Part shown: positions 21,178-29,381 of the stretch, piece after piece
Position numbering within the stretch: position 1 is the stretch's first letter
How the letters are laid out: every line of letters begins with the position of its first letter
Source: an uncultured Rhodoblastus sp.
Lineage (GTDB): Bacteria; Pseudomonadota; Alphaproteobacteria; Rhizobiales; Beijerinckiaceae
Length of the DNA stretch: 46,400 bases
Direction of reading: 5' to 3'
NCBI RefSeq assembly: GCF_903903185.1
Contig: NZ_CAIUXT010000092.1
Location: 1 to 46,400, forward strand
Translations under genes and position numbers: made by a program
The notes under the pieces: model-generated
Told to the model about the DNA's origin: nothing
Databases searched by the model: none
The model's input: the letters and a program-made list of their open reading frames with translations, nothing else

Positions 21178-22266
21178 TCAGATGGCGAAGGAACGGTCGG
21201 CGCGCATCAGTTCGAGCAGCATTCCCTCGCGCAGGCCCCGGTCGGCGATGCGGATTCGCTCCGAGGGGAAGGAGCGTCGGATGCCTTCAAGAATGGCGCA
21301 GCCGGCCAGCACCAGATCGGCGCGCTCGGGACCGATGCAGGAATTCTGCGACCTTTCGGCATAGGACATGCGGCGCAGACGATTCATCACCGCGTCGATT
21401 TCCGCGTGGGACATCCATAGCCCGTCCACGCGGCGCCGGTCATAGCGCGGCAGGTTGAGATGAATGCCGGCGAGCGTCGTCACCGTGCCGGAGGTGCCGA
21501 GCAGATGGAAGCGATGGCATCTTTCCTCCTTGGCGGCGGAATCGATGAATTGTTGCAATTCGCTGACGACGAGATCGGTCATGGCGTTGAACTGGGCGTA
21601 GGACACTTCGTCGCCGCCGAAACGCTCGGCCAACGTCACGACGCCCAGTTTGAGCGAAGTCCAGTGGCGGATGCGTTCGCCGCCCTGCGGCCCGCCGCGC
21701 CCGAGCCAGACGATTTCCGAAGAACCGCCGCCAATATCGAACAGCACCACGGCTTTCGCCGCCGCATCGGCGAGCGAGGCGCAGCCGACGGCTGCGAGCC
21801 GGGCTTCGGTCTCGCGGCCGATGATTTCGAGCTTGAGGCCGGTTTCCGCCCTCGCCCTTTCGATGAATTCGAGGCCGTTTTCGGCGGCGCGGCAGGCTTC
21901 GGTGGCGATGAGCCGCGCGCGGGTGACGCCGCGCGCCACCATCTTGTCGCGACAGACGAGCAGCGCGTCGATGGTGCGGGCGATCGCCTCCTCGCTGAGG
22001 CTCCCGGTCTGGCTTACGCCCTCGCCGAGCCGGACGATGCGGGAGAAGGCGTCGACAATGCGGAAATTCTCGTTTCCGCCCTGCGAAGAATCGCGAATCG
22101 GACGCGCCACGAGCAGCCGACAATTATTGGTGCCGAGATCGAGCGCGGCATAGGTCGCGGGAGCGCGGGAGGCGCGCCTGTCGCCATCGCCGCCAAAGTT
22201 TTGCGGGCGCGCCGCCACAGCCTCGCCAAGCGAGCTCTGCGCCGCAGTCGCGTTCACCGCCGTCAA
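21178..22266 (-). CDS. Ppx/GppA family phosphatase
   Basis: Exopolyphosphatase or guanosine pentaphosphate phosphatase of the actin-like ATPase fold. The product has YAALDLGTNNCRLLVARP near residue 40 (phosphate 1 motif), LIATEACRAAENG, LFDIGGGSSEIVWLGRG (phosphate 2) and LLGTSGTVTTLAGIHL. The start is uncertain: TTG at 22266 has GGGAG eight bases upstream; GTG at 22257 and an upstream TTG at 22339 are alternatives. A low-complexity N-terminal stretch precedes the fold. It is 94 bases upstream of rlmE on the same strand, an arrangement commonly seen in Rhizobiales. Ppx versus GppA activity cannot be told apart here. Confidence 0.88.
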   Translation of the reverse strand: MTAVNATAAQSSLGEAVAARPQNFGGDGDRRASRAPATYAALDLGTNNCRLLVARPIRDSSQGGNENFRIVDAFSRIVRLGEGVSQTGSLSEEAIARTIDALLVCRDKMVARGVTRARLIATEACRAAENGLEFIERARAETGLKLEIIGRETEARLAAVGCASLADAAAKAVVLFDIGGGSSEIVWLGRGGPQGGERIRHWTSLKLGVVTLAERFGGDEVSYAQFNAMTDLVVSELQQFIDSAAKEERCHRFHLLGTSGTVTTLAGIHLNLPRYDRRRVDGLWMSHAEIDAVMNRLRRMSYAERSQNSCIGPERADLVLAGCAILEGIRRSFPSERIRIADRGLREGMLLELMRADRSFAI

Positions 22267-22486
22267 ATCCGTATCTCCCGCGCCAGAAACGCGCCTGTTC
22301 GTCAGAGCGCCAGCATAAGGCCGGGGGGACCGGCGCGACAAGCAAATTGTGGAGCGGGATCGAGCCGATGGCCCATCCCGCGCCGCCAGGCGCTCAAAGC
22401 GGGTTGCGCAAAGGGGGTTGCGCTCGGCTTCGCCGTTGGCTATGTCAAACGCGACTTGCAGCGGCCTGCCTCCAGGCGGCGCGCGG

Positions 22487-22560
22487 TGGGGGATAGTTCA
22501 ACGGTAGAACAGCGGACTCTGACTCCGTTAATCTTGGTTCGAATCCAGGTCTCCCAGCCA
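22487..22560 (+). tRNA. tRNA-Gln (anticodon CTG)
   Basis: Full cloverleaf: acceptor TGGGGGA pairs with TCTCCCA (one G-U); D arm AGTTCAACGGTAGAAC; anticodon stem GCGGA/TCCGT with loop CTCTGAC, anticodon CTG at 22519-22521; T arm CTTGG-TTCGAAT-CCAGG. Discriminator G at 22557, and CCA is encoded at 22558-22560. Confidence 0.96.
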
Positions 22561-22587
22561 ACCATTTGAATGAATGCGCGAAATGGT
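22561..22587. repeat. 7-bp inverted repeat right after the tRNA
   Basis: ACCATTT (22561-22567) and AAATGGT (22581-22587) pair perfectly around 13 bases, starting directly at the 3' end of tRNA-Gln. Confidence 0.55.
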
Positions 22588-22593
22588 GACGTC

Positions 22594-22627
22594 TTCCATG
22601 CCGATTTGGCGACAAATCGGCATGGAA
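22594..22627. repeat. perfect 15-bp hairpin with GCGA tetraloop
   Basis: TTCCATGCCGATTTG and CAAATCGGCATGGAA are exact reverse complements separated by only GCGA, a GNRA-type tetraloop. It lies 34 bases past the tRNA-Gln end and has no following U-tract. It may be a processing or termination structure for the tRNA transcript, or a small mobile repeat. Confidence 0.75.
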
Positions 22628-22689
22628 AGCTAGGCGGCGCGCCGCCGGTCGCGGGAAGCAGCGCGGCGCGCCTTCTGCAAGTTCAAGCA

Positions 22690-23685
22690 CTATCTGGCGT
22701 CCGGCGCGATGAACTGGCCGAAGGCGCGCGGGCTGGCGGCGACGGCGATCTTGTCGACCAGTTCCAGCGATTCCACATCGATGCGCGCCAGCACGTCGTC
22801 CATCCAGCACGCGATATAAAGGCTGCGCCGATCGGGCGCGAGCAAGGCGCCTTCGGGATAACCGCAGACCGCGATCGTTTTGAGTTCCGCATAGGTTTCG
22901 CCGTCAACGACCGAAACGCTGTCGTCATGCTGGTTGGTGACGAAAATGCGCCGCCCGTCCGACGTCGCCGCTATGGCGTAGGGAAAGCTACGAACTTTCA
23001 GCCGGCGCGTCTCGCGTCGCGTCGCCAGGTCAATCACCGAGACATCGCCCGATTGCACATTGGCGACCAGCAGGCGTGGACCGTGCGGGTCGTAGGTCAC
23101 GCCGAAGGGCGCCTTGCCGGCGGCGATTTCGGCGACGCTTTTCAGGGTCGCCAGATCGACCATCGAGACCGAATCGCTCTCGCGATTGGCGACGAATAAG
23201 AACCGCCCTTCGGGGTCGGTGGCCATGCCGGCGGGCGATTGGCCAACCGCGATCTCGGCGATTTCCCGCAACCGCTCCGCATCGAACACATGCACCCGAT
23301 TCCCATACCAGTCGGCGACGAAAATTCTGGCGCCGGCCGGGTCCAGCGCAATGCCGAGCGGACCGGCGCCGCAGGCGATTTCGGCGATGACCCGGTGGCG
23401 TCCATCGGGGCCGCGTTCGATGACCGAAAAGCTCCTGCCTTCGGGATTGGTCGCGTAAATCCGTAGGCCGCCAGGGGCGACGGCGACCCCGGCAGGCTTT
23501 TTGCCGATTTTCACCGTCTCGACCACGCGGCCTTGCGCCAGATCGACGATCGACAAGGCGTCGGCGCCCTGCGCCGTGACATAGGCCAGAGGCTCGGCGC
23601 TCAGTGGGGCGCCAGGGGCGAGCCAAAACAGGGCCGCGCAAAACGCCGAGCTTTTTGCAAGAGGCGGGAAAGCCGGGTGGCTCAT
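22690..23685 (-). CDS. secreted YVTN-type beta-propeller protein
   Basis: A 331-residue periplasmic protein with a signal peptide (SAFCAALFWLAPGAPLSA) and about seven 40-45-residue repeats of the pattern VxDLAxxxxVxxxxxGxxPxGVAxxPxGxxxYVxN (for example KIGKKPAGVAVAPGGLRIYA, AVGQSPAGMATDPEGRFLFV). It probably folds as a seven-bladed propeller. GGAG lies eight bases before the ATG at 23685. It stands just downstream of the MxaD-like gene with a 26-base gap and is likely in its operon. It is a paralogue of the propeller at 27.6 kb, which belongs to a quinoprotein-associated family; a shared role is inferred. Confidence 0.82.
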   Translation of the reverse strand: MSHPAFPPLAKSSAFCAALFWLAPGAPLSAEPLAYVTAQGADALSIVDLAQGRVVETVKIGKKPAGVAVAPGGLRIYATNPEGRSFSVIERGPDGRHRVIAEIACGAGPLGIALDPAGARIFVADWYGNRVHVFDAERLREIAEIAVGQSPAGMATDPEGRFLFVANRESDSVSMVDLATLKSVAEIAAGKAPFGVTYDPHGPRLLVANVQSGDVSVIDLATRRETRRLKVRSFPYAIAATSDGRRIFVTNQHDDSVSVVDGETYAELKTIAVCGYPEGALLAPDRRSLYIACWMDDVLARIDVESLELVDKIAVAASPRAFGQFIAPDAR

Positions 23686-23711
23686 TCCGGCGGCTCCGAA
23701 CCGCCGGAAAA

Positions 23712-24254
23712 TCACGGTGCGGCTTCCAGAATCTTCTTCAGATTGTCGAGACCGGCGCGATAGACCCCCTTCACCGCCGCGACCGAGGATTCGTCGTTCA
23801 ATTCGGGCGGCGGGTCGTTGAGCATGTAACCGCGGTAAAACGCGCCTTTCCATTCCACGGTTGAACCGCCCTTGCCATTGTCGAGCACGGAAATGGTCGC
23901 GGTGTAATTATTCACCGGCAGGATTTTCGGATCGACCTTGGGGATTTCATATTTGTAGCTGTGGCCGGCCCCGTCATATTTGAGCAGCACCTCGGCGAAA
24001 CTCGGCGCGCCCGGCGCCCTGAGCACCAGGATTCGGGTCGAGCCTTCCTCATTGCCCTTGTCGGCGGCGCTGGAGGCGACAACGGGATGCCATTTGGCCA
24101 GCGCGTCGAAATTGCCGATCACCGCCCAGACTTTGTCCACCGGCCTGTCGATCTCCACGGTCTCGACCAGCTTCTGTCGGGTCGGCCCATGCGCCAAAGC
24201 CGGCGCCGCCAGCGCCGCGCAAACAACGGCCGTCGCCAAAGCCAGAAATTTCAT
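23712..24254 (-). CDS. MxaD-like SRPBCC (START-fold) periplasmic protein
   Basis: A 180-residue exported protein (signal peptide LALATAVVCAALAAPALAHG) with a polyketide-cyclase/START-type fold: VEIDRPVDKVWAVIGNFDAL, AKWHPVV, YNYTATISVLDNGKGG, VEWKGAFYRGYMLND. MxaD-family proteins are encoded near methanol dehydrogenase genes and, from published work in Methylobacterium, affect coupling of the dehydrogenase to its cytochrome. GGGAG stands seven bases before the ATG. It lies between S-formylglutathione hydrolase and the beta-propeller, all on the minus strand. The mxaD name is not assigned because no mxaF is present here; the partner is more likely XoxF. Confidence 0.83.
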   Translation of the reverse strand: MKFLALATAVVCAALAAPALAHGPTRQKLVETVEIDRPVDKVWAVIGNFDALAKWHPVVASSAADKGNEEGSTRILVLRAPGAPSFAEVLLKYDGAGHSYKYEIPKVDPKILPVNNYTATISVLDNGKGGSTVEWKGAFYRGYMLNDPPPELNDESSVAAVKGVYRAGLDNLKKILEAAP

Positions 24255-24392
24255 TGCGTTTCTCCCGTCCTTCCATCCGGTTTTTCCGGCTTGCCGGGAT
24301 CATGTCAGAGGGCGCGCGCAGCGGGAAGCAGCCTGTGAAATTTCTAAGAAGTCCCCGCCTTCGCCTTTTCAGGGGGCGGACGCCGCCTCTCT

Positions 24393-25226
24393 CTAAAGCC
24401 GGGCCGCATGCCAGGCGACATGATCGGCCATGAAGCTGGAGATGAAATAATAGGAATGGTCATAGCCCTCGCGGATGTTGAGCGTGAGCGGAATGCCGGC
24501 GGCCTTGCAGGCCTCCTCCAGCAGCCAGGGTTTCAGACCTTTTTGCAGGAAGGCGTCCGAGCCGCCCTGATCGACCAGAAATTCCTTGAATCTTTTTCCA
24601 TCGGCGATCAGCAGCGTGGCGTCGTAATCGCGCCAGGCCTTCTCGTCCGGGCCCAGATATTTGGTCAGCGCCGGGACCGACCAATCGCTGGTCGAGGGCT
24701 GGACGATCGGGGAAAAGGCCGAACAGCTCTTGAATCTTTCGGGATGTTTGAGCGCCAGAGTCAGCGCGCCATGGCCGCCCATCGAATGGCCGAACAGGCC
24801 CTGCCGCGACAGGTCGGCGGCGGGAAACTGTTCGCCGATCAGTTCCGGCAATTCTTTGGAAACATAGGAATACATCCGATAATTCTTGTCGTAGGGCGGC
24901 TGCGTGGCGTCGAGATAAAAGCCGGCGCCGGAGCCAAATTGCCAATTATCGGCCTCGTCGGGCACATCGGCGCCGCGCGGCGAGGTGTCGGGACAAACGA
25001 TCATCACCCCATGTCGCGCGGCGGCGGCGCGGAATTCGCCCTTTTCGGTGACATTGGCATGGGTGCAGGTCAGGCCGGAGAAATACCAGAGCACGGGAAC
25101 CTTGCCCTCTGCCGCCTGTGGCGGAACGAAGACCGAAAAGGTCATCGGGGTTCCGGTTTCGCGCGATTCGTGGCGATAGACGCCTTGCACGCCCTCGTGC
25201 GATCTGGCGGTCGATACGGTTTCCAT
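24393..25226 (-). CDS. fghA: S-formylglutathione hydrolase
   Basis: Hydrolyses S-formylglutathione to formate and glutathione, the last step of glutathione-linked formaldehyde oxidation. The 277-residue cytoplasmic alpha/beta hydrolase has LWYFSGLTCTHANVTEKGEF, PRGADVPDEADNWQFG GAGFY region, the nucleophile motif GLFGHSMGGHGALTLAL (Ser about 148), and EGYDHSYYFISSF with the catalytic His. The start at 25226 is supported by GGAG six bases upstream and matches the family length; an ATG at 25241 has no ribosome site. It is 137 bases downstream of gfa on the same strand. Confidence 0.95.
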   Translation of the reverse strand: METVSTARSHEGVQGVYRHESRETGTPMTFSVFVPPQAAEGKVPVLWYFSGLTCTHANVTEKGEFRAAAARHGVMIVCPDTSPRGADVPDEADNWQFGSGAGFYLDATQPPYDKNYRMYSYVSKELPELIGEQFPAADLSRQGLFGHSMGGHGALTLALKHPERFKSCSAFSPIVQPSTSDWSVPALTKYLGPDEKAWRDYDATLLIADGKRFKEFLVDQGGSDAFLQKGLKPWLLEEACKAAGIPLTLNIREGYDHSYYFISSFMADHVAWHAARL

Positions 25227-25362
25227 TCCAGGCTCCGGCATAAGAATTGGGGCGCTTGGCGCGCCCGGACGATGCGGAACAAGAGAGCGCCGGCGCAAGC
25301 GCCGACGCTCCGTTTCGCTGGGGAGAAGCAGTCCCGAGAAAAAAGCGCTCCCGGGCAGGGAA

Positions 25363-25935
25363 TCAGGCCGCCAGCTTGCCGTTGGCCTTGGCGACATGGG
25401 TGGCGATGGCGTCCATCAACGGCGGCGATAGCGCGTCATAGGGTTCGAGGCCGATCGACTTGAGCTGGGCGCGCACTTCTTCCATCCGCTCCGGCGGGAA
25501 GCCGGATTCAATGATCGAGGAAACGAAGGCGGCGAATTGCGGCTCCTGCCAGCCCTCGTCGCTCGACAATTCGGTATGGATGAAATCCAGTCCATAGAAC
25601 GGATGGGCTTTGTTTTCGATGCGGCCATACATATGCGCGCCGCAATCCTTGCAGGCGTAGCGCTGGATGGTCGCGGAAGGATCGATGATATGCAGCTTTT
25701 CTGCGCCGGAGATCACCTTGAGATTATCCCTGGAGACGACCGCGACCACGGAAAACACCGCGCCCGCCGGTTTCCAGCATTTGGTGCAGCCGCAGGCGTG
25801 ATTATGCGCGCTATTGCCGGTGATCTGCACTTTCACCGGATTATGCTCGCATTTGCAGGTCAGGACCCCGCCCGCGAAACCGGGGTTCCCCTTCTTGAAG
25901 CCGTTGTCGATCGAGGGGTGAAGTTTGAGCGCCAT
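25363..25935 (-). CDS. gfa: S-(hydroxymethyl)glutathione synthase (glutathione-dependent formaldehyde-activating enzyme)
   Basis: Speeds the condensation of formaldehyde with glutathione. The 190-residue protein has the two zinc sites of the family: TCKC (27, 29) with [10 protein letters not shown] (95, 98), and CGCTKCW (48, 50, 53). The start ATG at 25935 has a very strong AAGGAGG at ideal spacing, and [13 protein letters not shown] matches the family N-terminus. The frame stays open for another 67 codons upstream (to 26136), including [14 protein letters not shown], so a longer form cannot be excluded. With fghA downstream and the class III alcohol dehydrogenase at 38.2 kb it completes the pathway. 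Confidence 0.94.
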   Translation of the reverse strand: MALKLHPSIDNGFKKGNPGFAGGVLTCKCEHNPVKVQITGNSAHNHACGCTKCWKPAGAVFSVVAVVSRDNLKVISGAEKLHIIDPSATIQRYACKDCGAHMYGRIENKAHPFYGLDFIHTELSSDEGWQEPQFAAFVSSIIESGFPPERMEEVRAQLKSIGLEPYDALSPPLMDAIATHVAKANGKLAA

Positions 25936-26315
25936 GGTTTCCTCCTTGGGCTTTGGTGAGGCGTTTGGTTTTTCCGGATCGGTCGAGGATCCGGTTGCTA
26001 TGGTCCAGAGTTTCTTGAGACCCTCCAGCATCGCAGATGTCTCCAGTTTGGGCCTTTCGCGCTTTTTCGCGCGAAGGGCCGTTGTCCCCTTTTTGGTTTC
26101 TGGCATGGAACTCCGGCTTGTGCTTCTGGCAAGCATAGGCCAATGTAAAACCGCAGTTCCAGCGAGGCCTTTTGTAAAAATATGAAAGTGTTGCGGGAAA
26201 ACGACCGCCCGAGGATTATGGCATGGCGCTTCCGTCTATGCATTGGGGGGTGATCTTAGTTCTCTCTTAGGATTTTCACATTGACAGCTTTGCAATAATC
26301 GGAAAAATAACCGCC
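25936..26315. other. divergent spacer between gfa and the ABC-binding-protein gene
   Basis: 380 bases. The gfa-proximal 200 bases could encode an in-frame N-terminal extension of Gfa. Nearer the plus-strand gene there are a direct repeat CTTAG-N7-CTTAG (about 26255-26270), TTGACA at 26281-26286 and GCAATAAT at 26292-26299. The last matches one arm of the inverted repeat upstream of xoxF (36798-36823). No -10 element is clear. Confidence 0.45.
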
Positions 26316-27563
26316 ATGATGAAAGCAAGGCCCGATTTTTTTGCTTTGCGGCGCCTTTTCCGCATTGCGGTAGCCGTCGGGATGCTGATCGCCGCCGCAA
26401 AGGCTGGCGCAGCCCCGGCGAACGAGGCCCCGGCGAATGAGGCGTTGAACATCGATATCGCCTTTGTCGCTCATGCGCGCCCGCCTTCGCCGCCCTTTGT
26501 CCTCGATCCGCCGCCGCCCGGCGAAGGATTTGCCGGCGCGAATCTCGCCATCCAGGAAAACGCCACCACCGGCGGTTTTATCGGCCAGAATTTTGCGCTG
26601 ACCGATATCGAACTGGCCGAGGAAGACAATCCGGCCGAAGCGGTCAAGCCCTGGCTCGACAAGGGCGTGCGGCTGTTCGTCGTCGCCCTGCCGGCGGACG
26701 AGGCGCTGGCGCTCGCCGATGCGGTGCGCTCCGTTGGCGGGTTGGTGTTCAATGCGCAGGCGCCCGACGATCGTCTGCGCGGCGCCGATTGCCGTCCCAA
26801 CCTGTTCCATACCGCGCCCAGCCGCGCCATGCTCGCCGACGGGCTGATGCAATATCTGGCGGTGCGGCGCTGGTCGAAAATCCTGCTGGTTCCGGGCGCC
26901 GGCGCCGGCGACGCCCTGTTCGCCGAAGCCGTGCGCGCCTCGGCGAAGAAATTCGGCGTCAAGATCGTCGCGGAAAAGCCCTGGACCTTCGGGCCGCTGG
27001 CCCGCGCCCGGTCCGATGCGGTGACCGAATCCGACGCCTTGACCTTTTCGCGGGGAATCGACGCCGACATGATCGTGGTCGCCGACGAGGCGGAGGATTT
27101 CGGCGATTATATTCTTTACCGCACCTCGGAGCCCCGGCTCGTCGCCGGCACCCAAGGATTGACTCCGACCTCCTGGCACCCGACCCATACCGCCTGGGGC
27201 GCCGAGCAATTGCAAAATCGCTTCATCCGCGCGAGCAACCGGCGGATGCGGCCGATCGATTATCAGGCCTGGGCGGCGACGCGCGCCATTGGCGAGGCCG
27301 CGACCGCGACCCGCGCCGCCGATCCGCAAAAAATTGCCGCCTTTCTGCAAAGCCCCTCGTTCAATCTGGCGATTTTCAAGGGCGCGCCGGCCAGCTTCCG
27401 CCCCTGGGACCGGCAATTGCGCCAGGCCATCTTGCTGGCGCAGCCGAAATCGCTGATCGGCATGGCGCCTCAGCCGGGCTTCCTCCACCAGCGCAGCACG
27501 CTCGACTCGCTCGGCGTCGATGAGAGCGAGAGCGCCTGCAAGTCCAAACAGGTGACGCGATGA
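26316..27563 (+). CDS. quinoprotein-associated ABC-type substrate-binding protein
   Basis: A 415-residue periplasmic-binding-protein-like protein (signal peptide about residues 12-32, ending AKAGAA). It matches the family described as ABC transporter substrate-binding protein of PQQ-dependent alcohol dehydrogenase systems: DIAFVAHARPPSPPFVLDPP, FVVALPADEALALADAV, LFHTAPSRAMLADGLMQYL, WHPTHTAWGAEQLQNRF. Its last codons overlap the next gene (ATGA). No ABC permease or ATPase gene is in the window, so its ligand and partner are unknown; it may be a receptor or assembly factor rather than a transporter part. Confidence 0.85.
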   Translation: MMKARPDFFALRRLFRIAVAVGMLIAAAKAGAAPANEAPANEALNIDIAFVAHARPPSPPFVLDPPPPGEGFAGANLAIQENATTGGFIGQNFALTDIELAEEDNPAEAVKPWLDKGVRLFVVALPADEALALADAVRSVGGLVFNAQAPDDRLRGADCRPNLFHTAPSRAMLADGLMQYLAVRRWSKILLVPGAGAGDALFAEAVRASAKKFGVKIVAEKPWTFGPLARARSDAVTESDALTFSRGIDADMIVVADEAEDFGDYILYRTSEPRLVAGTQGLTPTSWHPTHTAWGAEQLQNRFIRASNRRMRPIDYQAWAATRAIGEAATATRAADPQKIAAFLQSPSFNLAIFKGAPASFRPWDRQLRQAILLAQPKSLIGMAPQPGFLHQRSTLDSLGVDESESACKSKQVTR

Positions 27564-28525
27564 AACCGGCCCGCTTGGCTTGTCTGATGCTCTTTGTCGC
27601 CGCCGTCCCGACCAGCGCCAACAAGGTCTATGTGACCAACGAAAAATCCAACACCATCAGCGTGATCGACAGCGACACGCTAAGCGTCGTGCAGACCATC
27701 AAGGCCGGCCGGCGGCCGCGCGGGGTGCTGACCAGCCCCGATGGCAAGTTGCTTTATGTGTGCGCCAGCGACGACGACGGCGTGCAGGTGTTCGACACCG
27801 CGACGATGAAATTGCAGCGCACCTTGCTGTCGGGTCCCGATCCCGAGCAATTCGCGCTCAACGCCGCCGGCAACCTCCTGTATATTTCCAATGAGGACAG
27901 TTCCGAAGTCACCATTGTCGATGTCGAGAAGAACCAGATCATGGCCCGCGTGCCGGTCGGCGTCGAGCCGGAAGGCATGGCGCTGAGCCCCGATGGCGCG
28001 GTGCTGGTCAATACCTCGGAAACCACCAATATGGCGCATTTCATCGACGCCCGCACGTTCAAGCCGATCGGCAATGTGCTGGTTGACAAGCGCCCGCGCT
28101 ACGCCATTTTCAGCCGCGACGGTTCGCAACTCTGGGTGAGTTCGGAGGTGGGCGGCAGCGTCGCCGTCATCGATCCGCACAGCCAGAAGATTCTCAAGAA
28201 AATCCGCTTCGACGTGCCCGGGCTGACGTCCGAGGAAATCCAGCCGGTCGGCATTCGCCTCACAGCCGACGGCAAGACCGCTTTCGTCGCGCTGGGTCCA
28301 GCCAATCGCGTCGCGGTGGTGGACGCCCAAACGTTCGAGGTGCGCAAATATCTGCTGGTCGGCCAGCGCGTCTGGCATCTGGCGCTGACGCCGGATGAAA
28401 AATATCTGTTCACCGCCAACGGCAATTCCAACGACGTCTCCGTCATTGACGTCGCCGGCCTGCGGGTGATCAAATCCTTTCCCGTCGGCGCGGCGCCGCT
28501 CGGCATCGCCGTGTCGCCCCATTGA
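27560..28525 (+). CDS. PQQ-catabolism-associated YVTN beta-propeller protein
   Basis: A 321-residue exported protein (signal segment LACLMLFVAAVPTSA) made of seven repeats such as NKVYVTNEKSNTISVIDSDT, KAGRRPRGVLTSPDGKLLYV, PVGVEPEGMALSPDGAVLV and LVGQRVWHLALTPDEKYLF. This matches the family named PQQ-dependent catabolism-associated beta-propeller protein. It is translationally coupled to the preceding binding-protein gene by a 4-base overlap, and the next gene starts eight bases after its stop. Biochemical role unknown. Confidence 0.87.
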   Translation: MKPARLACLMLFVAAVPTSANKVYVTNEKSNTISVIDSDTLSVVQTIKAGRRPRGVLTSPDGKLLYVCASDDDGVQVFDTATMKLQRTLLSGPDPEQFALNAAGNLLYISNEDSSEVTIVDVEKNQIMARVPVGVEPEGMALSPDGAVLVNTSETTNMAHFIDARTFKPIGNVLVDKRPRYAIFSRDGSQLWVSSEVGGSVAVIDPHSQKILKKIRFDVPGLTSEEIQPVGIRLTADGKTAFVALGPANRVAVVDAQTFEVRKYLLVGQRVWHLALTPDEKYLFTANGNSNDVSVIDVAGLRVIKSFPVGAAPLGIAVSPH

Positions 28526-28533
28526 GGCCTGCC

Positions 28534-29145
28534 ATGCGCCGCGTCGCGCCCATCGTCTTCAGCGTTTTTTGCGCTTTCGCGGCGCCGGCTCAGGCGGGCG
28601 GACCGCCACCTTCCGACGGCGATTGGCCCTGCGTGCAAAGGCGCGCCGGCGCGATCAGCCGCGCGGCGGTCTGGTCCGGTCCCGAAACACCCGCAAGCCG
28701 CCCCGATAACGAGGACGCGGAATATTTGCTGGCCCGCAAGCTGGCGTCTCGGCGCACCCCGATGGCGGAAGCGGAGAGCCTGATCGACCAATTCGCCCAG
28801 GAGGCCGGCGCCGACAAGGACGAGCGGCTGACACGGGTCTTTGACAAGGCGCTGGAACTGATCAACGCGGAGCGCGACAAGGTGATCGCCGGCATCTTGC
28901 GCTATGCGCGCGGCCAGAAAATTCTGGCGGCGAAAGTGCGTGAGGAAGCCGAAAAGATCAGCGATGCGCAGGAAAACCAGGAGCCGCTGGCGCCCGACGA
29001 TCTCGAAAAAGCCCATCCCGAATTGAAATGGGACAAGAGGATTTTCGACGATCGCGCCCGCGCCCTGACCGCCGTCTGCGAAACGCCGGTGCTGTTGGAG
29101 AAGCGCGCCTTCGCCATCGCCCAGGCTCTGCAGCGACGGCTCTGA
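28534..29145 (+). CDS. periplasmic protein of unknown function in the methanol-oxidation cluster
   Basis: A 203-residue protein with signal peptide (RVAPIVFSVFCAFAAPAQA). The mature part is helical and charged (AEYLLARKLASRRTPMAEAE, ILRYARGQKILAAKVREEAE) with two Cys: DWPCVQRR and TAVCETPVLLE, which could form a disulfide. ATG at 28534 is chosen because GAGG lies six bases upstream; a TTG at 28522 overlaps the preceding stop. It is the third gene of a three-gene operon with the binding protein and beta-propeller. I recognise no named domain. Confidence 0.78.
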   Translation: MRRVAPIVFSVFCAFAAPAQAGGPPPSDGDWPCVQRRAGAISRAAVWSGPETPASRPDNEDAEYLLARKLASRRTPMAEAESLIDQFAQEAGADKDERLTRVFDKALELINAERDKVIAGILRYARGQKILAAKVREEAEKISDAQENQEPLAPDDLEKAHPELKWDKRIFDDRARALTAVCETPVLLEKRAFAIAQALQRRL

Positions 29146-29226
29146 ATGCGTTATGAGACGCCCGGACTCCAAGGGGTTTTTGCTTCTGGAGGGCGAGCAC
29201 GGCCGGCTGAAGAGGGCTTGAATAAG

Positions 29227-29246
29227 ACAAAAATAATAAGATTATT
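29227..29246. promoter_or_regulatory. AT-rich inverted repeat, copy 2 (AATAAT-N3-ATTATT)
   Basis: ACAAAAATAATAAGATTATT, 136 bases before the response-regulator start and 82 after the previous stop. It differs from the site at 19249-19268 only in the three central bases. A shared regulator site is inferred. Confidence 0.4.
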
Positions 29247-29381
29247 GGCAGCGCCGGAACGATTGGGATTTTTTTTCGTTGTGACCTTGGTTTGGAGAAA
29301 GTAATCTCCGAACCGTCGACCTGCGGAGCATCAGACTCAACAAGGCGGGCGGCGAGGAAACGCAATACAGGGCAGCAAAAA

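Noticed and set aside
26281..26315. TTGACA at 26281 as the -35 box of the binding-protein gene
   Set aside because: A -10 element at normal spacing would fall about ten bases before the start codon and no good match is present.
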